Below, one piece after another: positions 7,487-15,538 of a stretch of 64,000 nucleotides of DNA. This DNA comes from Actinobacillus seminis. GTDB taxonomy: Bacteria > Pseudomonadota > Gammaproteobacteria > Enterobacterales > Pasteurellaceae. The notes beneath the pieces were generated by a model, which saw only the letters and a program-made list of their open reading frames with translations, had not been told where the DNA came from and ran no database searches. Every line of letters begins with the position of its first letter. Position 1 is the first letter of the stretch. The position numbers and the translations under genes are program-made. The stretch lies in assembly GCF_002263215.1 (NCBI RefSeq), contig NZ_NLFK01000003.1, forward strand, positions 62,001 through 126,000. The letters are read 5' to 3'.

Positions 7487-8994
7487 CCGATAATCATATC
7501 CTGTAAAAATAAATCAATATCTTGTAGAGTTTCGGTTGTTTCCGAGATACCTCTAGCCATTGCTAAAGCAACCATTCCGTCAATTCGTCCCGTTGCTTTG
7601 CACTTTTCAAATTTTCGATTCCCCGCCGGGTCTTTAGTTAATACGGTGTTTGCCGCACACATTGTTAAAACAGGATTCATTCCATGACATAGCTGACCAT
7701 TGAGCAAATCACTTTCTAAAATATCTATTGCCGGGGACATATCTTTAAAACCTTGACCAAATGGTACTAAAGGTAAGTTAATCCCTTGTAGTTCCATTTC
7801 TTTTTTGAAAATATCAATCCGCCAACGGTCAAAAGCGATTGCAGCAATATCAAAATCACTTAAAATTTCCGTTATATCACGTACCACATAGGCATAATCA
7901 ACGGTTGCTCCCGGTGTTGTTCGGATAAAACCTTGTTTTGCCCAAACGTCATAAGGAGCGCGATCTCGTTTCGCTCTATCTTCCAAACCTATTTCAGGCG
8001 TCCAAAAAAATGAGTAAACATTGACTTTGCCATCATAACCTTTAGCAGTCAGCACTAAAGCGGTTAAATCTGTACGAGCTGATAAGTCCAAACCACCATA
8101 CACCGTTAAACCATTAGGGCTTTGTTGTTCGTTGCCACTCTCTTTCCATACATCAAGGCTGACAAAGGTTGAAACTGTACTTACTCGCTGATTAAGGTTT
8201 AGGTTACGGAAAGTATTTTCAAAACTTGGCATACGATTAGCCTTTTCAGCAAGTTTACGAATATCATCTTCGCTACGGAAAATGCTTAATGCGGGATTTG
8301 CTTGTTTCCACGCTTTAGGGTCAGTAATTTCTAACGCTTTGTCAGCACTATAAACGTGGCAAACCGTATGTGGATCATGACTATTTATTGCATCATCAAT
8401 CCAAATTGAGAGTAAATCGCCATCATTTGCTGCTTGAGTGCTGATTGTTAGTAGCAATGGGTTTTTATGAGCACCCTGTGCAGTTGTGATCGCATCAACA
8501 AACGCTGATTGTGGCCCTTGAACTTGTCCAACTTCATCAAGAATAGCTAATACCGGTGATAAACCTTGTGCTGTTTTGCCATCAGCAGCTAAAGCCTTAT
8601 ATTCAACATGCATTGGTCTCCCAATTAAACGTTTACCACTCGGTTTAATGTCAACCAGTGCATTCAATTTAGGATTAAGTTGAATCATTTTTACTGCAAG
8701 ATTAAACACGAGCGCCGCTTGCTCTCGACTTAATGCCCCGCTTACAATTTGACTATTCAAAATAGCAACGGGACCAACTAAGTGAGCCAATAATAAGCAT
8801 GCAATCAATGCTGTTTTACCATTCTTACGACCAATAGATAAAATACCGTGGCTTGTACCATTAGGATTGTCGTATACATCATAGATATAAATTTTTTGGA
8901 AATCTTCTAACTTAATCGGCTGACCAACTAACGCCCCCTCAGGCACAAAACAGTAACGCTCAATAAATGCAATCACTTTTTCTGCTGTTGTCAT
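7483..8994 (-). CDS. Terminase large subunit
   Basis: A 503-residue protein with an N-terminal packaging ATPase (Walker A-like SIGRKNGKTALIACLLL, residues about 53-70; Walker B LAILDEVG) and a C-terminal RNase H-fold nuclease (YGGLDLSARTDLTALVLTA and IAAIAFDRWRID carrying the acidic residues). It resembles the Terminase_1 / YmfN-like family found with HK97-type portals. It translocates and cuts DNA at the portal. The start is coupled to the end of the small subunit gene by a one-base overlap. Confidence 0.95.
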   Translation of the reverse strand: MTTAEKVIAFIERYCFVPEGALVGQPIKLEDFQKIYIYDVYDNPNGTSHGILSIGRKNGKTALIACLLLAHLVGPVAILNSQIVSGALSREQAALVFNLAVKMIQLNPKLNALVDIKPSGKRLIGRPMHVEYKALAADGKTAQGLSPVLAILDEVGQVQGPQSAFVDAITTAQGAHKNPLLLTISTQAANDGDLLSIWIDDAINSHDPHTVCHVYSADKALEITDPKAWKQANPALSIFRSEDDIRKLAEKANRMPSFENTFRNLNLNQRVSTVSTFVSLDVWKESGNEQQSPNGLTVYGGLDLSARTDLTALVLTAKGYDGKVNVYSFFWTPEIGLEDRAKRDRAPYDVWAKQGFIRTTPGATVDYAYVVRDITEILSDFDIAAIAFDRWRIDIFKKEMELQGINLPLVPFGQGFKDMSPAIDILESDLLNGQLCHGMNPVLTMCAANTVLTKDPAGNRKFEKCKATGRIDGMVALAMARGISETTETLQDIDLFLQDMIIG

Positions 8995-9458
8995 TAGTTA
9001 ATAATCCTTGCAATTAAATCGTCATCATCACTGATAGCATTACGCGCTTCTTGGTAAATTTGATTGGTTTTAACTTGATCACGACTTTCGCCATTTGTTG
9101 CTCGACTATGGATTTGTAAACTACGACACATTTGAATCTCACGCTTGTACAAATCTTCAACAATGTAATGCAATGGATGCATCTTCATTGTGCCTGTGTC
9201 TGTTTTTATCCAACGACGTACTTGTGTAGTTAATTCTTTTTCGTAGTCATCAATTTCAACATATAACTTAGCAAGTTTTACTGCTCTCTGCTGATCAATG
9301 GGTGTCCAGCTATCTAACGCTCGACTTGTGATAATACTCTCCCAATACCGCATCTCATTTGCTGTTAATTTTTGTGGCGGTTCGAGAGTTTTTTGTGCAG
9401 CTTGAGAGGCTAACATCTTAGCGGTCGAGCTATCAGCACGTAACTTTCGTTTACTCAT
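8994..9458 (-). CDS. Terminase small subunit (P27 family)
   Basis: A 154-residue protein with a charged N-terminus and the helical core typical of P27-family small terminases: LTANEMRYWESIITSRALDSWTPIDQQRAVKLAKLYVEID, here spread over residues about 32-72. It recognises the packaging site and recruits the large subunit. It lies between the HNH nuclease gene and terminase large, a common order in cos-type HK97-like phages. The ATG at 9458 follows AGGAGGGC. Confidence 0.88.
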   Translation of the reverse strand: MSKRKLRADSSTAKMLASQAAQKTLEPPQKLTANEMRYWESIITSRALDSWTPIDQQRAVKLAKLYVEIDDYEKELTTQVRRWIKTDTGTMKMHPLHYIVEDLYKREIQMCRSLQIHSRATNGESRDQVKTNQIYQEARNAISDDDDLIARIIN

Positions 9459-9556
9459 AAAAGCCCTCCTAAAAGTGTTAAAAAAGGGTAGAAAAACTGT
9501 AATAGCGATAAAATGGAGTTCCCGAAGCGGTATTCAGAGCTTTTAATCTGAACTTT

Positions 9557-9880
9557 TTACCCACCCCTCCCCAAATTGAAAGGATGTGCAGGGTCAATAG
9601 GCAAACCGTTTTCATCGCAACCAATATAATTAACTTGTTTTAATTCAGCTTTTTGCTTGGTACTGTCGTGGTGTAATTTGCAAAGCGATTGAAGATTATT
9701 AGTCTCAAAGAATAAATTTAAGTTGCCTTTATGCGCTTTGATATGATCCACTACAGTTGCTGGGGTGAGCTTTCCATCTTTCTGACAAAAAACACACAAA
9801 GGTTCTTTCGATAAATGGTCCAGGCGTAATTGTTTCCACGCTTTACGGTTATATAAATAATGCCAATCATCACGACTCAT
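9557..9880 (-). CDS. HNH endonuclease next to terminase
   Basis: A 107-residue protein with CVFC and a classical HNH core: VVDHIKAHKGN, then NNLQSLCKLHHDSTK. The Cys pairs (CVFC, and Cys before KLHH) could bind zinc. Small HNH proteins encoded beside P27-type terminases work with the terminase in cos cleavage in phages such as HK97. That role is inferred here from gene order. A 98-base non-coding gap with a C-rich segment separates it from the small terminase gene. Confidence 0.9.
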   Translation of the reverse strand: MSRDDWHYLYNRKAWKQLRLDHLSKEPLCVFCQKDGKLTPATVVDHIKAHKGNLNLFFETNNLQSLCKLHHDSTKQKAELKQVNYIGCDENGLPIDPAHPFNLGRGG

Positions 9881-9893
9881 ATATGTACCAAAT

Positions 9894-9920
9894 AAAAAAG
9901 GTGAGCATTGCTCACCTTAT
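9894..9920 (-). terminator. Terminator at the end of the lysis genes
   Basis: Perfect 9-bp stem AAGGTGAGC/GCTCACCTT with a 3-base loop, followed by six T on the minus strand. It separates Rz1 from the HNH/terminase genes. Confidence 0.8.
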
Positions 9921-10004
9921 AAAGTAATGGCTACTATTGGTGTATCACGTACAACCAACAGCAATATCAACCACAGTTATCATCACCACCCATCATACAT
10001 AATC

Positions 10005-10289
10005 CTATTTGCTTAAATCTTCTGTTTGCCATTCCCGAATCTTATCAATTCTGTTCAAGCACATATCACGCTCACGTTTGAGTATCACTGCGTATTGCGT
10101 AACATCACCATATGTACGCCCATTAAATGGCGTCTTGTCTAAATTAGCAATTAATACCACCGGTAATTGTGGACAAGCTTTTACTTCAGGCTCATTACTT
10201 ACGCAAGAACTCAATAACACTGTTAGGAGCATCAGCATTAAAAGCTTCACTATCTTTGACTTGTCTTGAAATAGATTTAACGATTTCAT
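10005..10289 (-). CDS. Outer-membrane spanin lipoprotein (Rz1-like)
   Basis: A 94-residue protein with an N-terminal hydrophobic signal (LLMLMLLTVLLSSC) and a lipobox ending in Cys29, so it should be lipidated. The mature part has Pro-containing segments (CPQLPVV). Its start lies inside the Rz gene in another frame, with an overlap of 95 bases, the hallmark of overlapping Rz/Rz1 spanin pairs. It is unusual in extending well past the end of Rz. Together the two proteins fuse inner and outer membranes in the last step of lysis. Confidence 0.85.
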   Translation of the reverse strand: MKSLNLFQDKSKIVKLLMLMLLTVLLSSCVSNEPEVKACPQLPVVLIANLDKTPFNGRTYGDVTQYAVILKRERDMCLNRIDKIREWQTEDLSK

Positions 10290-10554
10290 TTGTCTTACTC
10301 CTTACATCTGATTCAGCTTTGCTTAGTTCAAGTGTCAACTGTCTGTTATATTCAACATCTGCTTTGAGCTGTGTGATGGTATTGCTCTGTATATTAATCG
10401 TTTTTAAGTGCATTTCGATTTCGGCATTTAAGTTATCAATCTTATTTGACTGATAGTAAGCCCAACCACCTAACCCAAAGATAACGACAGCCACACCAAG
10501 GCAACACATCATAAACAACCACGTTAAGCCATCTCCAATATTTTTACCAAACAT
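10195..10554 (-). CDS. Inner-membrane spanin (Rz-like)
   Basis: A 119-residue protein with one N-terminal transmembrane segment (LFMMCCLGVAVVIFGLGG, residues about 12-32) and a long periplasmic coiled coil (residues 40-100). This is the layout of i-spanins. It follows the endolysin gene and contains the start of the Rz1-like lipoprotein gene in a second frame. Confidence 0.87.
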   Translation of the reverse strand: MFGKNIGDGLTWLFMMCCLGVAVVIFGLGGWAYYQSNKIDNLNAEIEMHLKTINIQSNTITQLKADVEYNRQLTLELSKAESDVRSKTNEIVKSISRQVKDSEAFNADAPNSVIEFLRK

Positions 10555-10570
10555 AAGCGCACTACTAATC

Positions 10571-11113
10571 CTACAAACCTGACAAACACAATGCCTTTTC
10601 TTTTTCTCGGCGAATGATTAAGCCTTTCAACTTACGACCGCCTGAATATACCCATCGTGGTAATTCATTACACACACCTTGCCAATCACGAACGTTCGCT
10701 TTACGGAATAAGATTGATTTGAATAACCTACCGCACCCCACATTAAAAGTAATTGATACTGTCGCATCAAATACAGATTGCGGCATTTGCTTACCATTCG
10801 CCAAGCGATTAACACAACGTTCAGCAATCACAATGTCACTCTTCCAACGACGAGCAATTTCAAGATCTGAGTAAATCTTCTCAGCTTCAATTGCTTCACC
10901 GCTAACCGCTGTACTACCAACCCCCACCGTTAAAACATCAGCAGGGCATTTATATGGTTCGCGACGACACCCCTCTGCATTACCGATAATTTCCAACCCA
11001 TCTACACTTGTACGAAATTCATCTCCATAATTAGCCATCATAATAGCGATTATTGTTAACACTGAACAAGCACCACCAACTTTGCCAAGCGTTCCCCATT
11101 TATTACTACTCAT
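10571..11113 (-). CDS. SAR endolysin, GH24 lysozyme
   Basis: About 180 residues from the ATG at 11113. Residues about 12-30 form a weakly hydrophobic signal-anchor-release segment (GGACSVLTIIAIMMANYG). The catalytic region follows as E-GCRREPYK-C-PADVL-T, the Glu-8-(Asp/Cys)-5-Thr triad of T4-type lysozymes with Cys in the middle place, as in P21- and P1-like variants. Later FNVGCGRLFKS and WVYSGGRKLKGLIIRRE are typical GH24 blocks. The protein would be held in the membrane until the holin depolarises it, then cut peptidoglycan. The start overlaps the holin stop. Confidence 0.93.
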   Translation of the reverse strand: MSSNKWGTLGKVGGACSVLTIIAIMMANYGDEFRTSVDGLEIIGNAEGCRREPYKCPADVLTVGVGSTAVSGEAIEAEKIYSDLEIARRWKSDIVIAERCVNRLANGKQMPQSVFDATVSITFNVGCGRLFKSILFRKANVRDWQGVCNELPRWVYSGGRKLKGLIIRREKEKALCLSGL

Positions 11114-11345
11114 CACTAAGCCCCTGTTCTAAACGTTTCACTTTTAATTGATGGATCTGCTCAGCTCGCTCTTCTTCACGCTTTTTAATCTTACGCAGAT
11201 GATATTTCTCAACTAAATTCACAACGGCTGTTACCGCACCGATAACTAAACTGATTAACGCCAGTAACTCTTGGGCAGACATCAACGAGAAGAAACCACC
11301 AATGCCAGCCCACCAATAACTTTGATTGCCAGGGTCTTTAAACAT
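11106..11345 (-). CDS. Phage holin
   Basis: A 79-residue protein from the ATG at 11345 (MFKDPGNQSYWWAG). An upstream in-frame extension runs through the terminator at 11379-11411 and is therefore unlikely. It has two hydrophobic stretches (about residues 11-30 and 33-48, LALISLVIGAVTAVVNLV) and a highly charged C-terminal tail, the usual holin form. It sits first in the lysis cassette directly before the SAR endolysin, so a pinholin-like action is plausible. Confidence 0.8.
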   Translation of the reverse strand: MFKDPGNQSYWWAGIGGFFSLMSAQELLALISLVIGAVTAVVNLVEKYHLRKIKKREEERAEQIHQLKVKRLEQGLSDE

Positions 11346-11378
11346 TTTATTTATTACCTTACCCCTGGAATTTGGGGA

Positions 11379-11411
11379 ATAAAAAAGCCCCGACTGGGAA
11401 ACCAATCAGGG
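11379..11411 (-). terminator. Terminator between the late promoter and the holin (tR'-like)
   Basis: On the minus strand, AGCCCTGATTGG and CCAGTCGGGGCT form a 12-bp stem with two G-U pairs, followed by six T. It lies about 50 bases downstream of the late promoter at 11465-11493, where lambda-type late operons have the terminator that Q overrides. Confidence 0.8.
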
Positions 11412-11464
11412 CTATAAAATTCACTCGGTGAACATCACTTACACGACGACCACCATATATTGAA

Positions 11465-11493
11465 ATGATAGGACAAGATGACAAGTTCGTCAA
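11465..11493 (-). promoter_or_regulatory. Late promoter (pR'-like)
   Basis: Leftward -35 TTGACG (11488-11493) and -10 TATCAT (11465-11470) are separated by exactly 17 bases. The -35 box overlaps the end of the Q-like gene. Downstream come the terminator at 11379-11411 and then the lysis and packaging genes, matching Q-dependent late control. Confidence 0.8.
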
Positions 11494-12002
11494 TACATTA
11501 TTTTGATATTTTTTGATTTTTCATTACCTGTTCGAAGAAGAACGAAACCAGTTACCAACAGTTCGTGAATTATTGCTTTTGCTAACTTTAAGTCTTTTTC
11601 TACATTACGCTTAACTGTTTTTAAGCTAGGGACCCGAATATTTGACTTACCTGAACACGGTTGCATTTTTATTTCTCCGCAATTCTCACGCAATTTAACC
11701 GATATAAAATTTACTGTACGCTTGTTTACGTAATATGAAAATACAATGAAATGCAACAAACTGTCATTCTTCTTGAAGAATTGCTCAATGGTCTGACTAA
11801 TCATCATACCTGTTTCATCATCGCACATTGGCTCACTTGGCTCTGACGGAATAGCAGATTGCATCAATTTAGCAATAATGTTTAAGCCGGGTTTATCAAT
11901 TCGACCGCTACGAATCCAAGCTCCCCATTTATACATATATTCATCAACAAACTCTTCCTGTTTATCTGTTAGTGTTAATTCATTAAATTTACGCATTTCC
12001 AT
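11490..12002 (-). CDS. Antitermination protein Q-like
   Basis: A 170-residue protein with the motif YMYKWGAWIRSGRIDKPG near the N-terminus, as in the phage antitermination protein Q family (PF06530 type). The C-terminal half is basic and helical. In lambdoid phages Q loads on RNA polymerase at the late promoter and lets it read through the first terminator. Here the promoter and terminator lie exactly at and after the end of the gene. The start overlaps the RusA stop by 14 bases. Confidence 0.85.
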   Translation of the reverse strand: MEMRKFNELTLTDKQEEFVDEYMYKWGAWIRSGRIDKPGLNIIAKLMQSAIPSEPSEPMCDDETGMMISQTIEQFFKKNDSLLHFIVFSYYVNKRTVNFISVKLRENCGEIKMQPCSGKSNIRVPSLKTVKRNVEKDLKLAKAIIHELLVTGFVLLRTGNEKSKNIKIMY

Positions 12003-12354
12003 AATCCCTAATTTTTAAAATAATCATTCCGCCCTTTTTAAATCCTGCTGTAATCATTCTCTTATCGACTAAAATCTGATTGTGATCTTCTTCAATCAAA
12101 CCGCCAATGGTTAATGCGTCCCATAAAGCCTTTTCTAGATTATCTGGGTCTCTTCGTCTTTTATCTGGATAATAAACCTGCAATACTGTTTGTACTGCAC
12201 CTTTAAATGGATCGAACTGTTTACAAATTTCTACTACTTGCTCTCGAAATGCTTGTCCTTTCTCTGAAATATAATGTCTACCGTTTCGGGTATGTCGCCA
12301 ATAATGGTTTACACTTGGTGGATAGGGTAATGCAATTTCAAGCCAATCACTCAT
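11989..12354 (-). CDS. rusA: RusA-like Holliday junction resolvase
   Basis: A 121-residue protein (E. coli RusA has 120). It has the N-terminal LPYPPSVNHYWRHTRNGRHY and the catalytic block RRRDPDNLEKALWDAL with the conserved Asp residues, then GLIEEDHNQI. It is a metal-dependent endonuclease that cuts Holliday junctions made during phage recombination and replication. It sits in the Nin-like block between the Q-like gene and the DUF1364 gene, overlapping the latter by four bases. Confidence 0.93.
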   Translation of the reverse strand: MSDWLEIALPYPPSVNHYWRHTRNGRHYISEKGQAFREQVVEICKQFDPFKGAVQTVLQVYYPDKRRRDPDNLEKALWDALTIGGLIEEDHNQILVDKRMITAGFKKGGMIILKIRDYGNA

Positions 12355-12632
12355 AGCTTACCTTCAGCCTCTAATATATCTTGCGTTCTAAAAACAGCAT
12401 CAGCGTGAGCTTGTCTTACGAAATCATAGTCTAATATACGAGTACGGCGATCAATTTCATCGTGGCAAGCAGAGCAGGCCCAAGCACCTCGTTTATCGCT
12501 CGGCTTTTTCGCAATGCCTGTATCCATACGATAATGAGCCAATACAGTTGTTTCAGGATTAAAATTACAAATGCCCGGTAAACGCACCTGACAATCTCTA
12601 CCTTTAGCTTCTTTTCTCAAATTCACTTTCAT
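12351..12632 (-). CDS. DUF1364-family nuclease-like protein
   Basis: A 93-residue protein beginning MKVNLRKEAKGRDCQVRLPG with CNFNPETTVLAHYR and WACSACHDEIDRRTR. This is the DUF1364 pattern, with Cys and His residues in an HNH-like arrangement, found in Nin regions of lambdoid prophages. It is probably a structure-specific or recombination-associated nuclease, but no activity is proven for the family here. It overlaps both neighbours. Confidence 0.85.
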   Translation of the reverse strand: MKVNLRKEAKGRDCQVRLPGICNFNPETTVLAHYRMDTGIAKKPSDKRGAWACSACHDEIDRRTRILDYDFVRQAHADAVFRTQDILEAEGKL

Positions 12633-12795
12633 TACTTACTCCCAATTCTTCTTCACTCCAACGCTTCCCACAACGTAGCCCTGTACATTCAAACGGCTTG
12701 ATTTTGTCTATTTCATCTTTTGCTGAATAGCTCCGCCAATCTTTCATATCTGCTCCACATTCGGGGCATTTAACTAAACTTGCATTGTTATTCAT
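12604..12795 (-). CDS. Small zinc-ribbon protein
   Basis: A 63-residue protein with CPECGAD near the N-terminus and CTGLRCGKRW in the middle, a four-Cys zinc ribbon. It is encoded between the DUF1367 and DUF1364 genes with overlaps on both sides, so it belongs to the Nin-like operon. Function unknown. Confidence 0.75.
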   Translation of the reverse strand: MNNNASLVKCPECGADMKDWRSYSAKDEIDKIKPFECTGLRCGKRWSEEELGVSNESEFEKRS

Positions 12796-13427
12796 CAGTA
12801 AAACCCTATTAATTGATTTATTTTGTTATCTAATTCCCATTCATTCTTGTAAATGTTGCAAAGTGTTTCATTCCAAATTACGCCGTACACCGTTTTATAA
12901 ACATCATTGAATTTTTCTTGGGGCATATTCGCAAATGAGATAGACCAGCGCTCTTTCGTTGTGCCACCATCTTGTGTAGGTTTAATATCGTAAAAGCCAG
13001 CTTTTTTCATAACGTGATCGAGATAGGCTTCAAGGGTTTTCATTCCTTCATAATCCAATTTTGCTTCACGATTTGAACGTACTTTGGCTAACACACGCTC
13101 TGCAATGGGCTTTGTTACATTCCGGTAGAGATTTTCATCATTTGCAGCAACGGCAATTTCTCTTGCGACAGCTTGTGCTATCCATTCTTCCGCTTGAGTT
13201 AATACACTAAATTCAGGCTGCCAATACTCAAACCCTGCATCTAATAGGGCGAAAAATTTTTTGTGATGTTGATAATTTCGGTTGTTACCAATCGGGGTAA
13301 TTTTGACGGCACTCCCAATCGGCAGATTTTTCAGTAAATTGCGGTCATAATCCGTTTCAGCTACTACAGCACCATTAGCATACTTAACAGCGTGGATTAC
13401 TGTCTTTTTCTGCTGTTTGCTCGCCAT
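12795..13427 (-). CDS. DUF1367-family protein
   Basis: A 210-residue protein with the DUF1367 hallmark NRNYQHHKKFFALLDAGFEYWQP (here residues about 49-71) and a C-terminal IWNETLCNIYKN. The family occurs in the Nin/replication-proximal region of lambdoid phages in enterics and Pasteurellaceae; its role in recombination is suspected only from context. The start overlaps the Dam gene by 31 bases. Confidence 0.85.
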   Translation of the reverse strand: MASKQQKKTVIHAVKYANGAVVAETDYDRNLLKNLPIGSAVKITPIGNNRNYQHHKKFFALLDAGFEYWQPEFSVLTQAEEWIAQAVAREIAVAANDENLYRNVTKPIAERVLAKVRSNREAKLDYEGMKTLEAYLDHVMKKAGFYDIKPTQDGGTTKERWSISFANMPQEKFNDVYKTVYGVIWNETLCNIYKNEWELDNKINQLIGFY

Positions 13428-13915
13428 TCCAATGCTCCGAAATCATCAATATGAACGTGGCGGATAACTTGCCCCATATTGCGATGCTTAGGGTCAAATA
13501 TCGCCAAGTGATTGCCACGGCACACATCTGTCCATTTGTTGGTATCAGGGCTTAAAAATTTAATACGGCCGCCAACAATAAAACGAATTTCCGTTGCTTT
13601 CTGTGTAATGAGATAGAACCATTCGGTGCTAATATCTACTGGTAGCAACATCACAACCAAACAGTTATAATTTTCAAATAACTCAACTGCACGCTTGATA
13701 AAACTGAGCAGATCGCTAAATGGTGGATTTATAAAAATACGCTCGTTTTCTAGAGGATAGGTCAGAAAATTCATCTCTGGCGTAATGAACTTTTCACACT
13801 TGGCATTATGTAGTAACGCCGCACCATCAACGGTAAAACCAAATTCATCATTGATTGGATTGAATACCGAGAGCGATGTAGGGTAAGTGTCTTTGTCAAA
13901 TTGTTGGTCTGTCAT
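13397..13915 (-). CDS. Phage DNA N6-adenine methyltransferase (Dam-like)
   Basis: A 172-residue protein of the phage N6-adenine methyltransferase family (PF05869 type). It has DEFGFTVDGAALLHNAKCEKF, the catalytic INPPFSDL and RGNHLAIFDP. Such enzymes usually methylate GATC and can protect phage DNA or alter host expression. It lies between the helicase loader and DUF1367 genes and overlaps both. Confidence 0.9.
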   Translation of the reverse strand: MTDQQFDKDTYPTSLSVFNPINDEFGFTVDGAALLHNAKCEKFITPEMNFLTYPLENERIFINPPFSDLLSFIKRAVELFENYNCLVVMLLPVDISTEWFYLITQKATEIRFIVGGRIKFLSPDTNKWTDVCRGNHLAIFDPKHRNMGQVIRHVHIDDFGALEWRANSRKRQ

Positions 13916-14756
13916 TTTCTATAGCTCTCCCAAGTAAAATTAACTACCGCTCCTTGCCCTTCTCGCATACGATCTAGTACTCGTTCACCAATAAATGCAC
14001 TTAGTTCACTTTCAGGCAAGTTGCTAATTAGAATGGTTGGACGCATTTCCTCATATCGATTATTGATAATTTCAAACAAAATCATCTGTTCTGATTCACT
14101 ACCGAACTGCACACCAATTTCATCAATGATTAATAAATCCTGCTTAGAATAGAACCGAATCACTTCATCTTCGCTTTGTTCACTTGCCTTGTTCCAAGTA
14201 GATTTCACCTTACGCAAGATCCGCATTGCGGTAGTTAAAAACACTTCCGCCTGATGCTGCTCAATAATTTGGTGGGCAATCGCACAGGCCAAATGATTTT
14301 TACCAGTACCGGGGCGACCGCATAACACCAAGCCGCCGCCACTTTTGGCTCTATCTAACCACTTGTCCGCATAACGCTGGCAAGTTCTCAAGGCTAGACT
14401 GTTATAAGTCGTTTGCTCAAAATTGCTAAAACTAGCTTCAACAAAGCGTGCAGGAATGCCAGAATTAGCACGCAAGCGGTTAATTTTTCGGTTTTTTTAC
14501 CTAATTCAATCGCTGAAATCTGTTGTTCTAGCTCTTCCAATTGCAACTTCACGCATTCAGGGCAAGGAGTATTAAAAATTTTCTCTTGTCCTAAAACAGT
14601 AATCACACGCTTGTAATTAGTGTAACTACCGTGCTGGTTACATTGAGCAGACTCGGCACTATCCACAGCTCCATCTAAGGGCTTACGAAAGCCTTTAGTA
14701 CTCTCAAGGCTGGCTTGAAGCGCCTTACGTTTCTCAAGTAATTCATCAAGTTTCAT
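13912..14756 (-). CDS. DnaC-like helicase loader, split by a frameshift
   Basis: Two overlapping frames make one gene. The first (14756 to about 14490) encodes the N-terminal domain with CNQHGSY and CPEC (possible zinc site). The second (to 13912) encodes the AAA+ domain: RANSGIPARFVEASFSNF, Walker A GRPGTGKNHLA and Walker B LLIIDEIG. The frames join if one base is added to the A7 tract at 14492-14498 (minus-strand sense); the repaired gene would be 282 codons. As written, the first frame runs into a foreign hydrophobic tail. The second frame has only a TTG start lacking a good ribosome binding site. The protein loads the host DnaB helicase at the phage origin. Sequencing error, slippage or mutation are all possible. 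Confidence 0.85.
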
Positions 14757-15538
14757 TGCAAGTCCTTAGCCCATTCTGGCAGAATAGTTTCACCATAATT
14801 TTTATTAGCAAAGCCCGTTTGATTTGGTCGAGAATTTCCCTGATGGTTGAGTAAATTAACGGACGGCTTTTCATCCTGCCAGCGTTGTTGATTCAGGTAA
14901 GTGGACGGATGCAATTTATCAAATCCAAATTGTCCTCTCTGCAACCGCTGCTTGATGTCATCTATCAGCATTAATGCAAATTCACCAAGAGTAAGTTTAG
15001 TTTCCGAAGATTGATTATGTTTAACCCAAGCTTTGCGGAAAAAACCAAACGCTCTGTCCTTTCCAATTTTAGGTAAACCTGCTTTCCAAAATTCAGCAAA
15101 TGCCTGATGATGTTCATCAGGATCGATCTTAATATTTGTATTTTTAGTAGTGTTTTTAACTTGGTATTTTGTGTGTGAACTTACTTCACTAGTCACTAGT
15201 GAACTTTCTTCACAGGTGCTATGAACTTTGTTCACTAGTGAACTTTCTTCACAGGTGTAATTTTTAACACTAAAAATCTTCGTACCGCGAGAGCCAGTTC
15301 CTTGTGCTAAAAGTCCTAATTCAACGAGACGATTACAGCCATCAATTACCTTGCGGTTGGATAAATTACAGGCTTCCATAAATTGAGAAACCGAAATAGC
15401 ATCAGCTTCTTTGTTCCAGCCTTTGGTTTTGCGTAAAACAAACAGGTAGATCTTTAATTCAGCCCCTGACAATTCTGCCATCAGTTCATCAACCACCGCA
15501 TTTGGCACTTGAAAAGAATTAGGAATAAATTTACTCAT
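14753..15538 (-). CDS. Phage replication initiator (lambda O-like)
   Basis: A 261-residue protein. The N-terminus (FIPNSFQVPNAVVDELMAEL, then WNKEADAISVSQFMEACNLS) is the winged-helix domain of the replication protein O family. The middle is a low-complexity linker with two TCEESSLV copies, caused by DNA iterons inside the gene. The C-terminal part should contact the helicase loader. The start overlaps the upstream gene by four bases and the stop overlaps the DnaC-like start, as in lambda O-P. Confidence 0.9.
   Translation of the reverse strand: MSKFIPNSFQVPNAVVDELMAELSGAELKIYLFVLRKTKGWNKEADAISVSQFMEACNLSNRKVIDGCNRLVELGLLAQGTGSRGTKIFSVKNYTCEESSLVNKVHSTCEESSLVTSEVSSHTKYQVKNTTKNTNIKIDPDEHHQAFAEFWKAGLPKIGKDRAFGFFRKAWVKHNQSSETKLTLGEFALMLIDDIKQRLQRGQFGFDKLHPSTYLNQQRWQDEKPSVNLLNHQGNSRPNQTGFANKNYGETILPEWAKDLQ
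15175..15252. other. Probable phage replication origin with four iterons inside the O gene
   Basis: Four 15-base repeats lie at 15175-15189, 15199-15213, 15221-15235 and 15238-15252. Their consensus is GTGAACTTTCTTCAC, with 0-2 mismatches per copy. Each is an imperfect palindrome. Lambda ori has the same design: four iterons in the middle of O. An AT-rich stretch (15130-15172) lies beside them. Confidence 0.8.

Noticed and set aside
9459-9556. Possible cos site between the HNH and small terminase genes
   Set aside because: Position is right and there is a C-rich block, but no recognisable cos features can be confirmed without the packaged end sequence.
15193-15257. Two 26-base repeats in the O-like gene as a recombination duplication
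   Set aside because: They are better explained as iterons, since two further 15-base copies occur at the same site.
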